Shown here piece after piece: positions 6,676 to 14,481 of a stretch of DNA of 42,669 nucleotides; position 1 is the stretch's first letter; each line of letters opens with the position of its first letter. The translations under genes and the position numbers were made by a program. The notes beneath the pieces are model-generated. The model was not told where the DNA came from. It ran no database searches and saw nothing but the letters and a program-made list of their open reading frames with translations. The stretch comes from Clostridia bacterium (GTDB taxonomy: Bacteria; Bacillota; Clostridia; Oscillospirales; CAG-272): positions 1 to 42,669 of the forward strand of contig JAGAKG010000002.1 in the NCBI GenBank assembly GCA_017625755.1, given 5' to 3'.

Positions 6676-8732
6676 TGAGCGCTGAAAAAAACATAGCTTT
6701 GTCTGAAGCGGCGGACGGGAATCGCAAAAATACCGAGCAAAGACCAGAATTGCTTTGCCCGGCGGGTTCCCCTGCCGCTTTTGATGCTGCCATAGAGGCG
6801 GGAGCGGACGCCATATATTTTGGCGGATCTGCCTTCAACGCCCGAATAAACGCGAAGAATTTCACGCCCGACGATATAAAGGCGGCTATCGGACGCGCTC
6901 ACGCATACGGAGTAAAGGTATATATGGCGGCAAACACGCTGATATACGACCGTGAGCTTCGGGATTATCTCGATATGGTAAAGGCGGCGTATCTTGACGG
7001 CGTTGACGCTTTTATCGTTGCTGACCTCGGCGCGGCTTCAATGCTGAAGCGTCACATACCCGATATTGAGCTTCACGCAAGCACACAGCTTTCGGGGCAT
7101 AACATAGCCGCGGCTCGCAGACTTGCCGACGCGGGATTTTCGAGAATGGTATGCGCACGCGAGATGTCTGCGACCGACCTCAGAGAGTTTACGAAGCACT
7201 CGCCTATTGAGGCAGAGGTGTTCGTTCACGGCGCTCTCTGCGTCTGCCATTCGGGACAGTGCCTTTTTTCATCACTTGTGGGCAAGAGAAGCGGAAATCG
7301 CGGAGAGTGCGCTCAGCCCTGCAGACTGCCGTATAAAACGGGTGGCAGGGGAGAATATCCGCTCTCGCTGAAGGACCTATGTCTTGCCGAGCATATTACA
7401 GAGCTTATCGGAATGGGCGTGGCTTCCTTTAAAATAGAGGGAAGAATGAAGTCGCCCGAATATGTGCGAGATGTTACTTCGATATGGCGCAGACTTATAG
7501 ACGAAAATCGCAACGCGAACCGTGATGAGATGGCTGAGCTTGCGTATATTTTCTCGCGCGGCGGATTTACCGACGGATATTACAAGGGTGAGATAGGTCA
7601 CGCGATGATGGGCGTGCGCTCCGAGAGCAATAAGCAGAATTCAAGAGAGCTTGAGCCCTTTGAGGGGATAACACGAAAAATATCTGTCGATTTTGATGTG
7701 AAAATAAAAAGAGGAGAGCCTCTCACTCTTACGGTAAGTCCGCTCGGAGTTACGGTGCTTGGGGATATTCCCGAGAATGCCATTACCGCGCCGATAGATG
7801 TAACGACGGTCGAGAGGGCGCTCGGAAAGCTCGGCGGAACGCCGTTTGAGCTTGGAAAGATTAATATAGACCTTGACGGCGGACTTATGGTTCCCATATC
7901 GAAGCTGAACGCGCTTCGCCGCTCGGCGGTCGAGGCGGTCATATCGGCTTCGCAGACAAAGAGAAGCCTGCCTGACAGAGAGCCCGACGAGGATATGCCG
8001 CAGGGCGCGCGCACCTCGGGACGCACGGCGGTCTTTTATAACCCTCAGTCGATTACCGAGAGGGCGAGAGAGTATTTTGATGTTATTTATACGCCTCTTG
8101 AGCTGTATGACGGAAAGACGAACGGAGTGATTTTGCCAGCGGTGATTTTTGATTCCGAGCGCGAGAGCGTGCGTGTTATGCTGAGGGTCGCCAAGGAGCG
8201 GGGAGCTGCTCACGCGCTTGTGGGGAATATCGGGCATCTTGATTTGGTTCTCGAAGCTGGGTTGATACCTCACGGGGATATCAGACTCAATGTGTCAAAC
8301 AATTACAGTATGCGCGAGGTCGAGAAGCTTGGATTTTCGGATGTTATAGTATCTCCCGAGCTTACCCTGCCGAGGATAAGGGATATCGGTGGCAACAGAG
8401 GCGCGGTGGTTTACGGAAGAATACCGCTTATGGTGACAGAGAAGTGCGTTGGCAAGGAGATAGCCGATTGCTCTGCCTGCGGGGGCGGTCAGGTCTATCT
8501 GAGGGACAGGAAAAACATTTCCTTTCCCGTATTCCGCGAGTGGCAACACCGCAGTATCATTTTTAATTCCGTGCCCTTTTTTATGGCGGACAGACAGAAC
8601 GAGCTTGTAAGGGCGGGGATATCTCTGTGTCATTTTATCTTCTCTGACGAGAGCGCCGCGGAGATTGACGAAATTATATACTGCTACGAAAGCGGAAAGC
8701 CCAGCGACAAGCCAATCAGAAGAATGAATTGA
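6675..8732 (+). CDS. U32 family peptidase / RlhA-like protein
   Basis: A 685-residue member of the U32 (collagenase-like, PrtC/YhbU/RlhA) family. Some relatives are RNA hydroxylation factors, so peptidase activity is not certain. The N-terminal TIM-like domain holds PELLCPAGSPAAFDAAIEAGADAIYFGG and AANTLIYDREL. The U32 signature EVFVHGALCVCHSGQCLFSS is near residues 180-200, followed by the Cys-rich NRGECAQPCRLPY. A middle DUF3656-type region and a C-terminal U32-like part with VTEKCVG and CSACGGG (Cys cluster) follow. The ATG overlaps the zapA stop; a TTG three bases earlier is less likely. Ended by the hairpin at 8780-8810. Confidence 0.88.
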   Translation: MSAEKNIALSEAADGNRKNTEQRPELLCPAGSPAAFDAAIEAGADAIYFGGSAFNARINAKNFTPDDIKAAIGRAHAYGVKVYMAANTLIYDRELRDYLDMVKAAYLDGVDAFIVADLGAASMLKRHIPDIELHASTQLSGHNIAAARRLADAGFSRMVCAREMSATDLREFTKHSPIEAEVFVHGALCVCHSGQCLFSSLVGKRSGNRGECAQPCRLPYKTGGRGEYPLSLKDLCLAEHITELIGMGVASFKIEGRMKSPEYVRDVTSIWRRLIDENRNANRDEMAELAYIFSRGGFTDGYYKGEIGHAMMGVRSESNKQNSRELEPFEGITRKISVDFDVKIKRGEPLTLTVSPLGVTVLGDIPENAITAPIDVTTVERALGKLGGTPFELGKINIDLDGGLMVPISKLNALRRSAVEAVISASQTKRSLPDREPDEDMPQGARTSGRTAVFYNPQSITERAREYFDVIYTPLELYDGKTNGVILPAVIFDSERESVRVMLRVAKERGAAHALVGNIGHLDLVLEAGLIPHGDIRLNVSNNYSMREVEKLGFSDVIVSPELTLPRIRDIGGNRGAVVYGRIPLMVTEKCVGKEIADCSACGGGQVYLRDRKNISFPVFREWQHRSIIFNSVPFFMADRQNELVRAGISLCHFIFSDESAAEIDEIIYCYESGKPSDKPIRRMN

Positions 8733-8779
8733 ATAAAGGTGATAACCTTTCAAAAGTTCTTACCTATGTTTTTAAACAA

Positions 8780-8818
8780 AAAACGGAGAATCCGTCGGAT
8801 TCTCCGTTTTGTTTTTTA
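8780..8818. terminator. Bidirectional terminator between convergent genes
   Basis: A 14-bp stem (8780-8793 with 8797-8810) with a 3-base loop, A-rich on the left and GTTTTTT on the right. It closes both the U32 gene (plus) and the rplA end of the ribosomal operon (minus). Its place directly after rplA shows that rplJ-rplL are not in this transcript. Confidence 0.9.
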
Positions 8819-8822
8819 ATTA

Positions 8823-9509
8823 TTAGCCAAGCTTAGCCTGGTTGATCTTGATGCCGGGGCCCATCGTGCTTGCGATAACGCAGCTCTTGATGTACTGTCC
8901 CTTTGCAGCGGCGGGCTTTGCCTTGATAACAGCGCCAACGAGAGTGTTGAAGTTCTCGGAGAGCTTCTCAACGCCGAAGGATGCCTTACCGATGGGGCAG
9001 TGAATGATGTTGGTCTTATCAAGACGGTACTCAATCTTACCTGCCTTAGCCTCTGTTACTGCTCTTGCAACATCGGGAGTAACTGTTCCTGCCTTAGGAG
9101 AAGGCATAAGTCCCTTAGGACCGAGGACTTTACCGAGCTTACCGATAACACCCATCATATCAGGGCTTGCGATAACTACATCAAAGTCGAACCAGTTCTC
9201 AGATGTGATCTTCTCAGCATACTCAGCTCCGCCTGCGTAATCAGCGCCTGCGTCGAGAGCCTTCTGAACATTGTCGCCCTTAGCGAATACGAGAACCTTT
9301 ACCTTCTTACCTGTTCCGTTGGGGAGAACGACTGCGCCTCTGACCTGCTGGTCTGCGTGACGGGAGTCAACTCCGAGACGGATGTGGATTTCTATTGTTT
9401 CATCGAACTTAGCCTTCGATGTCTGGCAAACCAGCTCGAGCGCCTCAGCAGGCTCGTAGGATTTGCTCTTGTCAATAAGCTTTACGCTGTCTGTATATTT
9501 CTTTCCCAT
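8823..9509 (-). CDS. rplA: 50S ribosomal protein L1
   Basis: Binds 23S rRNA at the L1 stalk and usually represses its own operon at the mRNA level. The 228-residue protein has the full family pattern: [46 protein letters not shown] and [21 protein letters not shown]. It is the last gene of the rpmG-secE-nusG-rplK-rplA run and stops 5 bases before a strong terminator. rplJ and rplL, often next in line, are absent here. Confidence 0.97.
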   Translation of the reverse strand: MGKKYTDSVKLIDKSKSYEPAEALELVCQTSKAKFDETIEIHIRLGVDSRHADQQVRGAVVLPNGTGKKVKVLVFAKGDNVQKALDAGADYAGGAEYAEKITSENWFDFDVVIASPDMMGVIGKLGKVLGPKGLMPSPKAGTVTPDVARAVTEAKAGKIEYRLDKTNIIHCPIGKASFGVEKLSENFNTLVGAVIKAKPAAAKGQYIKSCVIASTMGPGIKINQAKLG

Positions 9510-9523
9510 TGCTCAAAACCTCC

Positions 9524-9949
9524 TCAGTCCTCAACAACAACGCCCATGCTGCGCGCGGTTCCTGCAATCATGCTCATAGCAGTATCGATGTTAGCAGCGT
9601 TAAGGTCGGGCATCTTTGTCTCAGCTATCTTGCGAACCTGTTCTTTTGTAATCTTCGCAACCTTTGTTTTGTTCGGCTTATCCGAACCGGACTCGATTCC
9701 GCAAGCCTTCTTTATAAGAACAGGTGCGGGAGGAGTTTTTGTGATAAATGTGAAGGAACGGTCTGCATAAACCGTGATAACGACGGGAATGATGAGACCC
9801 ATATCGTTCTTTGTTCTTTCGTTGAATTCCTTTGTAAATACAGGAATTGCCACACCGTACTGACCGAGTGCAGGTCCAACGGGGGGCTGGGGAGTTGCCT
9901 TACCAGCGGGCAACTGAAGTTTGATGTAACCTAATACTTTCTTTGCCAT
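9524..9949 (-). CDS. rplK: 50S ribosomal protein L11
   Basis: Binds the GTPase-associated region of 23S rRNA and helps factor-dependent GTP hydrolysis. The 141-residue protein is full length: [32 protein letters not shown] at the N-terminus (split here only in description), [17 protein letters not shown], then the RNA-binding C-terminal domain with [30 protein letters not shown] precedes the ATG. A conserved-looking leader hairpin upstream may be an L1 binding site. Confidence 0.97.
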   Translation of the reverse strand: MAKKVLGYIKLQLPAGKATPQPPVGPALGQYGVAIPVFTKEFNERTKNDMGLIIPVVITVYADRSFTFITKTPPAPVLIKKACGIESGSDKPNKTKVAKITKEQVRKIAETKMPDLNAANIDTAMSMIAGTARSMGVVVED

Positions 9950-9968
9950 TTTTAAATTTACCTCCTAT

Positions 9969-10010
9969 GTGGTTCTATACGGGAGACTCAAAATATTTTC
10001 TCCCTCCCAC
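9969..10010 (-). promoter_or_regulatory. Candidate L1 autoregulatory mRNA hairpin before rplK
   Basis: In the nusG-rplK gap the minus strand reads GTGGGAGGGAG, an A/T-rich loop, CTCCCGTATAGAACCAC, then AGGAGG. GTGG pairs with CCAC and GGGAG with CTCCC, with an asymmetric bulge. This matches my memory of L1-binding leaders in rplK-rplA mRNAs. A further small hairpin, GCGGT/ACCGC (10012-10027), lies just before it. The assignment is by pattern and position. Confidence 0.5.
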
Positions 10011-10030
10011 CGCGGTTTGACGACCGCAAA

Positions 10031-10567
10031 TTACGCGAGCTTTATAACCTTTGTTTCAAGCTCAACAGGCATATCTCGAGTGCCACGCTTAACAAGCACC
10101 GTGGCAGTTTTCATATCGTCGGAAATAGAAAGGACTGTTCCGTTGTATCCTGAGAAAAGTCCCTCGGTGACTGTTACCTCGTCGCCGACCTTGAACGAAA
10201 GTTCAACGCGCTTTGTTTCGATATTCAGGGCGTCGACCTCTGCCTCGCTCAGGGGAGTGGGGCGTGAGCCCGGGCCAACAAAGCCCGTAACACCTGTAAT
10301 ATTTCTGACAGCGTGCCAGCTTTCCTCATTCATAACCATTTTGATGAGAACATAGCTCGGGAATATCTTTACCTCGACTTCTTTTTCCACATCGCCGTTC
10401 TTTTCGATAACGGTTTCAACGGGAATTCTTATGTCGAATATCAAATCTCCGAGTCCGCGATTTTCAACGATTTTTTCAAGGCTTGCCTTAACCTTGTTTT
10501 CATATCCCGAATAGGTGTGCGCCACATACCATCTCGGACCGACATTCATCTCGTTAATATCACTCAT
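10031..10567 (-). CDS. nusG: Transcription termination/antitermination factor NusG
   Basis: Binds RNA polymerase and modulates pausing and termination. The 178-residue protein has an NGN domain (PRWYVAHTYSGYENKVKASLEK, then IFPSYVLIKM and VTGFVGPGSRPTPLS) and a C-terminal KOW domain (FKVGDEVTVTEGLFSGYNGTV split across about 127-150). No extra insert domain is present. It sits between secE and rplK, the standard place. Confidence 0.96.
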   Translation of the reverse strand: MSDINEMNVGPRWYVAHTYSGYENKVKASLEKIVENRGLGDLIFDIRIPVETVIEKNGDVEKEVEVKIFPSYVLIKMVMNEESWHAVRNITGVTGFVGPGSRPTPLSEAEVDALNIETKRVELSFKVGDEVTVTEGLFSGYNGTVLSISDDMKTATVLVKRGTRDMPVELETKVIKLA

Positions 10568-10582
10568 ACCAAACTCCGTAAA

Positions 10583-10846
10583 TTACTTTTTAAAGAGTGT
10601 TGTGAGCGAAGCTATACCTGTTCCGAACGCATAGTCCAGAGCAGCGATCATAACTGCGCAAAGGAACATAACAACAAGAACGATACCGGTATTTTTGAGT
10701 ACCTGCTTCCATGATGGCCAGACGACTTTCTTGACTTCGCTTCTAAATCCGCGCCAAGCCTCTTTCAACTTGCCCTTCTTTTTTTCTTTAGCAGGCTTTT
10801 TCGGCTTACTTTCGACTTCTGCGACCTTTTTTTCTTTATCTGCCAT
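10583..10846 (-). CDS. secE: Preprotein translocase subunit SecE
   Basis: Small essential subunit of the SecYEG protein channel in the membrane. The 87-residue protein has a charged, Lys-rich N-terminus, then the conserved amphipathic stretch WRGFRSEVKKVVWPSWKQV and one membrane helix (NTGIVLVVMFLCAVMIAALDY). The ATG at 10846 is used because AGAGAGAAG lies just upstream; the TTG 18 bases earlier would extend into the ribosome binding site. Flanked by rpmG and nusG. Confidence 0.95.
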   Translation of the reverse strand: MADKEKKVAEVESKPKKPAKEKKKGKLKEAWRGFRSEVKKVVWPSWKQVLKNTGIVLVVMFLCAVMIAALDYAFGTGIASLTTLFKK

Positions 10847-10865
10847 ATCTTCTCTCTCTTTCAAC

Positions 10866-11027
10866 TTATTTGGACTCTTTGTGAAGAGTGTGCTTGCGGC
10901 AGAACCTGCAGTGTTTCTTCATTTCAAGTCTGTCAGGGTCATTCTTCTTGTTCTTTGTTGTGTCATAGTTTCTCTGCTTGCACTCGGTGCAAACGAGAGT
11001 GATTTTGACTCTTGAATCATTAGCCAT
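10866..11027 (-). CDS. rpmG: 50S ribosomal protein L33 (zinc-ribbon form)
   Basis: A 53-residue ribosomal protein. Translation of the minus strand gives [20 protein letters not shown], then [20 protein letters not shown] and [13 protein letters not shown]. Two CxxC pairs (VCTEC and HCRFC) are kept, so this is the zinc-binding version rather than the Cys-free paralogue made under zinc limitation. GGAGGTG precedes the ATG. It is the first gene of the secE-nusG-rplK-rplA transcript. Confidence 0.95.
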   Translation of the reverse strand: MANDSRVKITLVCTECKQRNYDTTKNKKNDPDRLEMKKHCRFCRKHTLHKESK

Positions 11028-11158
11028 TTTTCGGCACCTCCATTATTATTTTACTAGATTGCGACAGCAATCCGTGTACCTCCCTCATCAAGCGGTCGTG
11101 CGTTTTATATGGCGCAAAAAACAGCACAATAAAAAAGCCCACTCGCAGAGGTAGAGCT

Positions 11159-11187
11159 ATTATATCACTTTCAAGATAGCTTGTCAA
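11159..11187 (-). promoter_or_regulatory. Sigma-A promoter of the rpmG-secE-nusG-rplKA operon
   Basis: On the minus strand: a perfect -35 TTGACA (11182-11187), 17-base spacer, perfect -10 TATAAT (11159-11164). The leader to rpmG is about 125 bases and holds a small hairpin GATTGC/GCAATC (11057-11072). A consensus promoter fits a ribosomal operon. Confidence 0.9.
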
Positions 11188-11260
11188 TACTTTTTTGAAA
11201 AAATTTAAAAATCTGACTTTTACATAAAAATTTAGTTTTATTTACTTTGACAAAGATAAT

Positions 11261-11287
11261 ATCCCGACAGATTTTATCTGTCGGGAT
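11261..11287 (-). terminator. Terminator hairpin after the zinc-ribbon gene
   Basis: Perfect 11-bp stem ATCCCGACAGA (11261-11271) with TCTGTCGGGAT (11277-11287) and a 5-base loop. It lies 5 bases beyond the stop of the 85-residue gene. The T run is better on the plus strand (GCTTTTTA), so it may act both ways. Confidence 0.65.
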
Positions 11288-11292
11288 GCTTT

Positions 11293-11550
11293 TTATTTCT
11301 TATCAACAACCTTCCAACGAAACATTTCTTTAAAATCATTGTAGCAGGTTGGGCATATCCAATGACGAAGGTTTTCTGTTGTATATCCTTCATGTAAGGT
11401 GTCGGGATAATCCGAAAACTTATCCCAACAAAATGCACAATGGTCATGATCCCAATCTTTAGCCGGAGAGGTCCATTTTCGTAGATACAGTGTTTTTTCC
11501 ATCAAATAATCCTCTTGAAAATTTAATCTCCAATCATCCTTTTCTATCAT
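11293..11550 (-). CDS. Small zinc-ribbon-like protein, unknown function
   Basis: An 85-residue soluble protein. HDHCAFCWDKF (near residue 40) and HWICPTCYNDFKE (near 68) give two CxxC pairs that could hold one zinc. It is Trp- and Asp-rich. Proteins with the same pattern are widespread in Firmicutes but, as far as I know, uncharacterised. The ATG at 11550 follows AAAGGAG by 5 bases. It is a single gene with its own terminator, downstream of the RAYT gene on the same strand. Confidence 0.7.
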   Translation of the reverse strand: MIEKDDWRLNFQEDYLMEKTLYLRKWTSPAKDWDHDHCAFCWDKFSDYPDTLHEGYTTENLRHWICPTCYNDFKEMFRWKVVDKK

Positions 11551-11592
11551 AAAAGCTCCTTTCTTTATCTCTTATAGTCAAATTCATATCCG

Positions 11593-12102
11593 TTACTTAT
11601 CTGCGTATAATTCGTCGTAATGCCAACGCAATGGATTCTCGTATATGTATTTGTATGTTTCGTAATAGTCATCACGGTTACGAACGATGTGATCGAAAAA
11701 AGACCGTTGAAAAACCTTTTCTCCAATCGAACCTTGCATTAAATTTATTTCTTTTGTTGCTTGATATTTTAGCCAACCTATTATCGTATCCGCTGTAGGG
11801 GAGGGGTTGCCCCTCCCGTCATCCTTTACAACAGACAACAATATGTGTATATGATTTGGCATAATGATATAACAATCCACAGACGCTTCAGGATATTTTT
11901 CGGGAATCCTTTGAATCCACTTATCTACGATTTCTCCATAAGGCGATAATTGCGGGAGGGGAGACCCCTCCCCTACAATCGTTGAGAGAATCTTTTTCCT
12001 GTTTTGCGTACATATTGTTAAGAAATATGCTCCTGTTATACTGTAATCAAATCCCTTTAATCTAGGATCTTTTCTTTTCGGTAGTTCTTTTTTGTCGTTC
12101 AT
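11593..12102 (-). CDS. REP-associated tyrosine transposase (RAYT, HUH family)
   Basis: A 169-residue Y1 transposase-like protein. It has the N-terminal RLKGFDYSITGAYFLTICTQNRK, the metal-binding HUH motif in YIIMPNHIHILL (His at about 84 and 86), and the C-terminal FFDHIVRNRDDYYETYKYIYENP, which carries the candidate catalytic tyrosines. RAYTs nick DNA at REP palindromes with a GTAG or GGAG foot and are domesticated single-copy genes. Two GTAG-footed palindromes lie inside this coding region (11795-11818 and 11953-11976) and are translated in frame. The ATG at 12102 follows AGGTG; a GTG nine bases upstream is less likely. Confidence 0.85.
   Translation of the reverse strand: MNDKKELPKRKDPRLKGFDYSITGAYFLTICTQNRKKILSTIVGEGSPLPQLSPYGEIVDKWIQRIPEKYPEASVDCYIIMPNHIHILLSVVKDDGRGNPSPTADTIIGWLKYQATKEINLMQGSIGEKVFQRSFFDHIVRNRDDYYETYKYIYENPLRWHYDELYADK
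11795..11818 (+). repeat. REP-like palindrome with GTAG foot, inside the RAYT gene
   Basis: GTAG followed by GGGAGGGG, a short loop and CCCCTCCC. It is the inverted partner of the copy at 11953-11976, about 135 bases away. In the RAYT reading frame it encodes a Gly/Asn/Pro-rich loop (GRGNPSPTA). Confidence 0.7.
11953..11976 (-). repeat. Inverted second REP-like palindrome inside the RAYT gene
   Basis: Read on the minus strand: GTAG, GGGAGGGG, short loop, CCCCTCCCG. It mirrors the copy at 11795-11818. The encoded peptide is VGEGSPLPQ. Together the pair forms a BIME-like unit within a coding sequence. Confidence 0.7.
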
Positions 12103-12131
12103 TACAATCACCTATCCCATTGTAACACAAA

Positions 12132-12159
12132 TCGGCAGAGAAAACAACATCTCTGCCGA
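12132..12159 (-). terminator. Terminator-like hairpin after the ROK kinase gene
   Basis: A 10-bp stem TCGGCAGAGA (12132-12141) with TCTCTGCCGA (12150-12159) and an 8-base loop, 45 bases past the kinase stop. The following minus-strand T content is modest. Confidence 0.55.
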
Positions 12160-12203
12160 AATTTGTAAGTTTCGTATGAGAAAGAGCCTTAATGCCCCGC
12201 TTT

Positions 12204-13145
12204 TTACAGCGCTGCCGCGCCGATTATTCCCGCATCGTTTCCGAGCTGTGCTATCTTCAATTCGGGAAGCTCTATCTCGCGTCCGCCGTATACTTCCTTG
12301 TATACGAGAGGGCTGAGGTCGTCGATAAGCGACTGTCCCTCGTTAGATACTCCGCCACCGAGGTAAAGAACCTCAGGCTGGAAGATATTAAGCATATTCG
12401 TGATACCCGTTGCAAGGTAGGATATGTATTTCTCGTATACCTCGCGGGCAGGCGCATCCCCCTGTCTCATTGCGTCACAAGCGGTGCGTCCCGATACCTT
12501 TTCAGCCTTGAACATAATGGTATCTCTGCCAGATGCGCGGCACTCCTCTATCTTTTCCTTGGTCATACGGATAAGAGCGGTAGCTGAGGAATAGGCTTCC
12601 CAACAGCCCTCTCTGCCGCAGGAGCAGCGTACGCCGCCCTTTTCGATTACCATGTGTCCAAGCTCAGCTCCCGCGTGGTTGAAGCCCGCGTAAACCTTAC
12701 CGTCGATAATAACTCCGCCGCCGACGCCCGTGCCGAGCGTTATCATAATACCCGAGGACTTGCCCTTAGCGGCGCCCGCGACTGCCTCGCCGAGAGCCGC
12801 GCAGTTTGCGTCGTTCTCAAGAGCGATATTCTGAACTCCCGTGCCGCGTCTGATATGGTCGGCAAGGGGGAATCTATTGAAGGGAAGGGTGTCTGCGTGA
12901 ACGGCAACGCCCGTCTTGGGGTCTACGACTCCGGGGGACGCGATTCCTATTTTTTCGATATCCTTGATACTGATACCCGCAGCTTCGCAGACCTCAATGC
13001 AGAGAGCCGACATATCGGCTGCAATCTCCTCAGGTGTGCGGTGTGCGTTTGTAGGGCGGCTCTTTTTCAGCACGAGCTTGTAATCGTCGTCAACAAGACC
13101 GACTGCTATATTTGTTCCGCCGAGGTCAATTCCTATTTTATACAT
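12204..13145 (-). CDS. ROK family glucokinase
   Basis: Phosphorylates glucose (or a related hexose) with ATP in the cytoplasm. The 313-residue protein has the ATP-binding GIDLGGTNIAVGL at 5-17, the catalytic Asp in LENDANCAALGEA (about 112), GVGGGVI, the conserved His in GAELGHM (about 164) and the ROK zinc motif CSCGREGCWE (Cys at about 174, 176, 181). The zinc motif separates ROK kinases from other hexokinases. The ATG at 13145 is chosen for AAAGGAG 8 bases upstream. It would feed sugars from the glycosidases of this window into glycolysis (inference). Confidence 0.9.
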   Translation of the reverse strand: MYKIGIDLGGTNIAVGLVDDDYKLVLKKSRPTNAHRTPEEIAADMSALCIEVCEAAGISIKDIEKIGIASPGVVDPKTGVAVHADTLPFNRFPLADHIRRGTGVQNIALENDANCAALGEAVAGAAKGKSSGIMITLGTGVGGGVIIDGKVYAGFNHAGAELGHMVIEKGGVRCSCGREGCWEAYSSATALIRMTKEKIEECRASGRDTIMFKAEKVSGRTACDAMRQGDAPAREVYEKYISYLATGITNMLNIFQPEVLYLGGGVSNEGQSLIDDLSPLVYKEVYGGREIELPELKIAQLGNDAGIIGAAAL

Positions 13146-13243
13146 ATATTTGTCTCCTTTAAATATACAAGATTTCCACATATTATTATAATTGCTTTTT
13201 TACGGCAAGTCAAGGGGTTAGCCGTAATTTGTGAATGGTAAAG

Positions 13244-14023
13244 CTATTCGGCGTATGTGTATACCTCGCCACATTCAAAATAACGCGTTTCAAAGGAATA
13301 CTTTTCCTTCATACGCTCGGCGAGCAGACGCATACCGTCGCGCTCGGAGCCGATGTGTCCCATAACTATAAGCGATTTATTCATACCGAGAGCCGCCGCG
13401 TCGCGCGCGTATTCGGCAATCTTCCATTCACACGCCTCGCCCGTAAGCACTATATCTACGCTGTCGTCGCAGAGAAGCTCGAAAACTCCCTTTGGAGTTC
13501 CGAAGCAGGTTGCGATATGCGTACCCTTGGCATCTCTCGCTCCTGCTATTCTCGGGTGTGCTATACCGAGGTCTTTTTTCATTCTCTCTGCAAGCTCGAG
13601 AGCCGAGATTGGGGTGTCAGATACAAAAAGTCCCGATGCGCTGTACGGCGTTTTTTCGAGCTTTCCTTGAAGTCCGAGATAGTGAAGCTCTCCCTCGGCT
13701 ATTGCGTCGACATCACGGAAGTGCATATTGTCGTGATATCGGTATATCACTATTCCGCTCTCCTCAATAAGCGCGCGCTTTGCGAGGATTACCGGTGTTT
13801 CTTCTGTTACGACCTCCATATGGTCATAATATGTAGGCTCGTGGACTATAAGCATATCCGCGCCCCATTCCTTAGCCTGACGGACGGTATCGACCGTGGC
13901 GAACATAGTTACTCCAACCTTGAACAACTCTCTTTCGGGGTTGCCTGCCTTTATGGTGTCGCAGGTGCGCTCGGGGGTGCTCGCACCCTCGTTCAATTCC
14001 TTTATAAGCTCAATAGCCTTCAT
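13244..14023 (-). CDS. Nif3-like dinuclear metal-centre protein
   Basis: A 259-residue member of the NIF3/DUF34 family, which binds two metal ions. The molecular role is unsettled, with GTP cyclohydrolase-like and metal-chaperone roles proposed. Typical marks are FATVDTVRQAKEWGADMLIV, then HEPTYYDH (the first His/Asp metal ligands; most relatives read HHP) and the C-terminal VMGHIGSERDGMRLLAERM. The His-to-Glu change in the HHP position is visible. No start ambiguity is seen. The neighbouring ROK kinase gene is on the same strand with about 100 bases between them. Confidence 0.8.
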   Translation of the reverse strand: MKAIELIKELNEGASTPERTCDTIKAGNPERELFKVGVTMFATVDTVRQAKEWGADMLIVHEPTYYDHMEVVTEETPVILAKRALIEESGIVIYRYHDNMHFRDVDAIAEGELHYLGLQGKLEKTPYSASGLFVSDTPISALELAERMKKDLGIAHPRIAGARDAKGTHIATCFGTPKGVFELLCDDSVDIVLTGEACEWKIAEYARDAAALGMNKSLIVMGHIGSERDGMRLLAERMKEKYSFETRYFECGEVYTYAE

Positions 14024-14058
14024 CTTTTTCTCCTTTAAATATAAATATTATACTGACA

Positions 14059-14481
14059 TCAAGTCAGCTTTTTTGCCATCCATATATGCGGTGCGTCCTG
14101 CTCGTATTCTATCTCGCCGTACTCGGAATATCCGCAGGCGGCATAAAATCCCCTTGCCTGATATTGCGCGTGCATACAAAGATACGACCCGCCGAGAGCG
14201 TGCGCGTGTCTCTCCGCGGCTGAAAGCACCTCGGTGCCCAAGCCCTGTCCGCGGTATTCCTTTAGCACAGCCAGACGCCCCATCATATAAACATCAGGCT
14301 CTTGCTTTTTGAATACGCGGCAGGTGGCTATCGCCCTCTCGCCGTCAAACATAACTATGTGTGAAGCGATGGAGTCTGTGTCGTCTATATCGTATAAAAA
14401 CCCTTGCTCGTCAACGAATACCGTCTTGCGGATATCTATGGCGCACATCGGGAGTTTGTCGTATATTTTTATATGCTTCAT
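14059..14481 (-). CDS. GNAT family N-acetyltransferase (ElaA/YjcF-like)
   Basis: A 140-residue acetyl-CoA-dependent acetyltransferase. The N-terminal IRKTVFVDEQGF is typical of the ElaA/YjcF subgroup. The acetyl-CoA loop is GRLAVLKEYRGQGLGTEVLSA (described in parts: V-x-x-x-x-RGQGLG). The later YQARGFYAACGYSEYG is the GNAT motif B region. The acceptor is unknown. The start ATG overlaps the stop of the deacetylase-like gene (ATGA), so the two are translationally coupled. Confidence 0.85.
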   Translation of the reverse strand: MKHIKIYDKLPMCAIDIRKTVFVDEQGFLYDIDDTDSIASHIVMFDGERAIATCRVFKKQEPDVYMMGRLAVLKEYRGQGLGTEVLSAAERHAHALGGSYLCMHAQYQARGFYAACGYSEYGEIEYEQDAPHIWMAKKLT

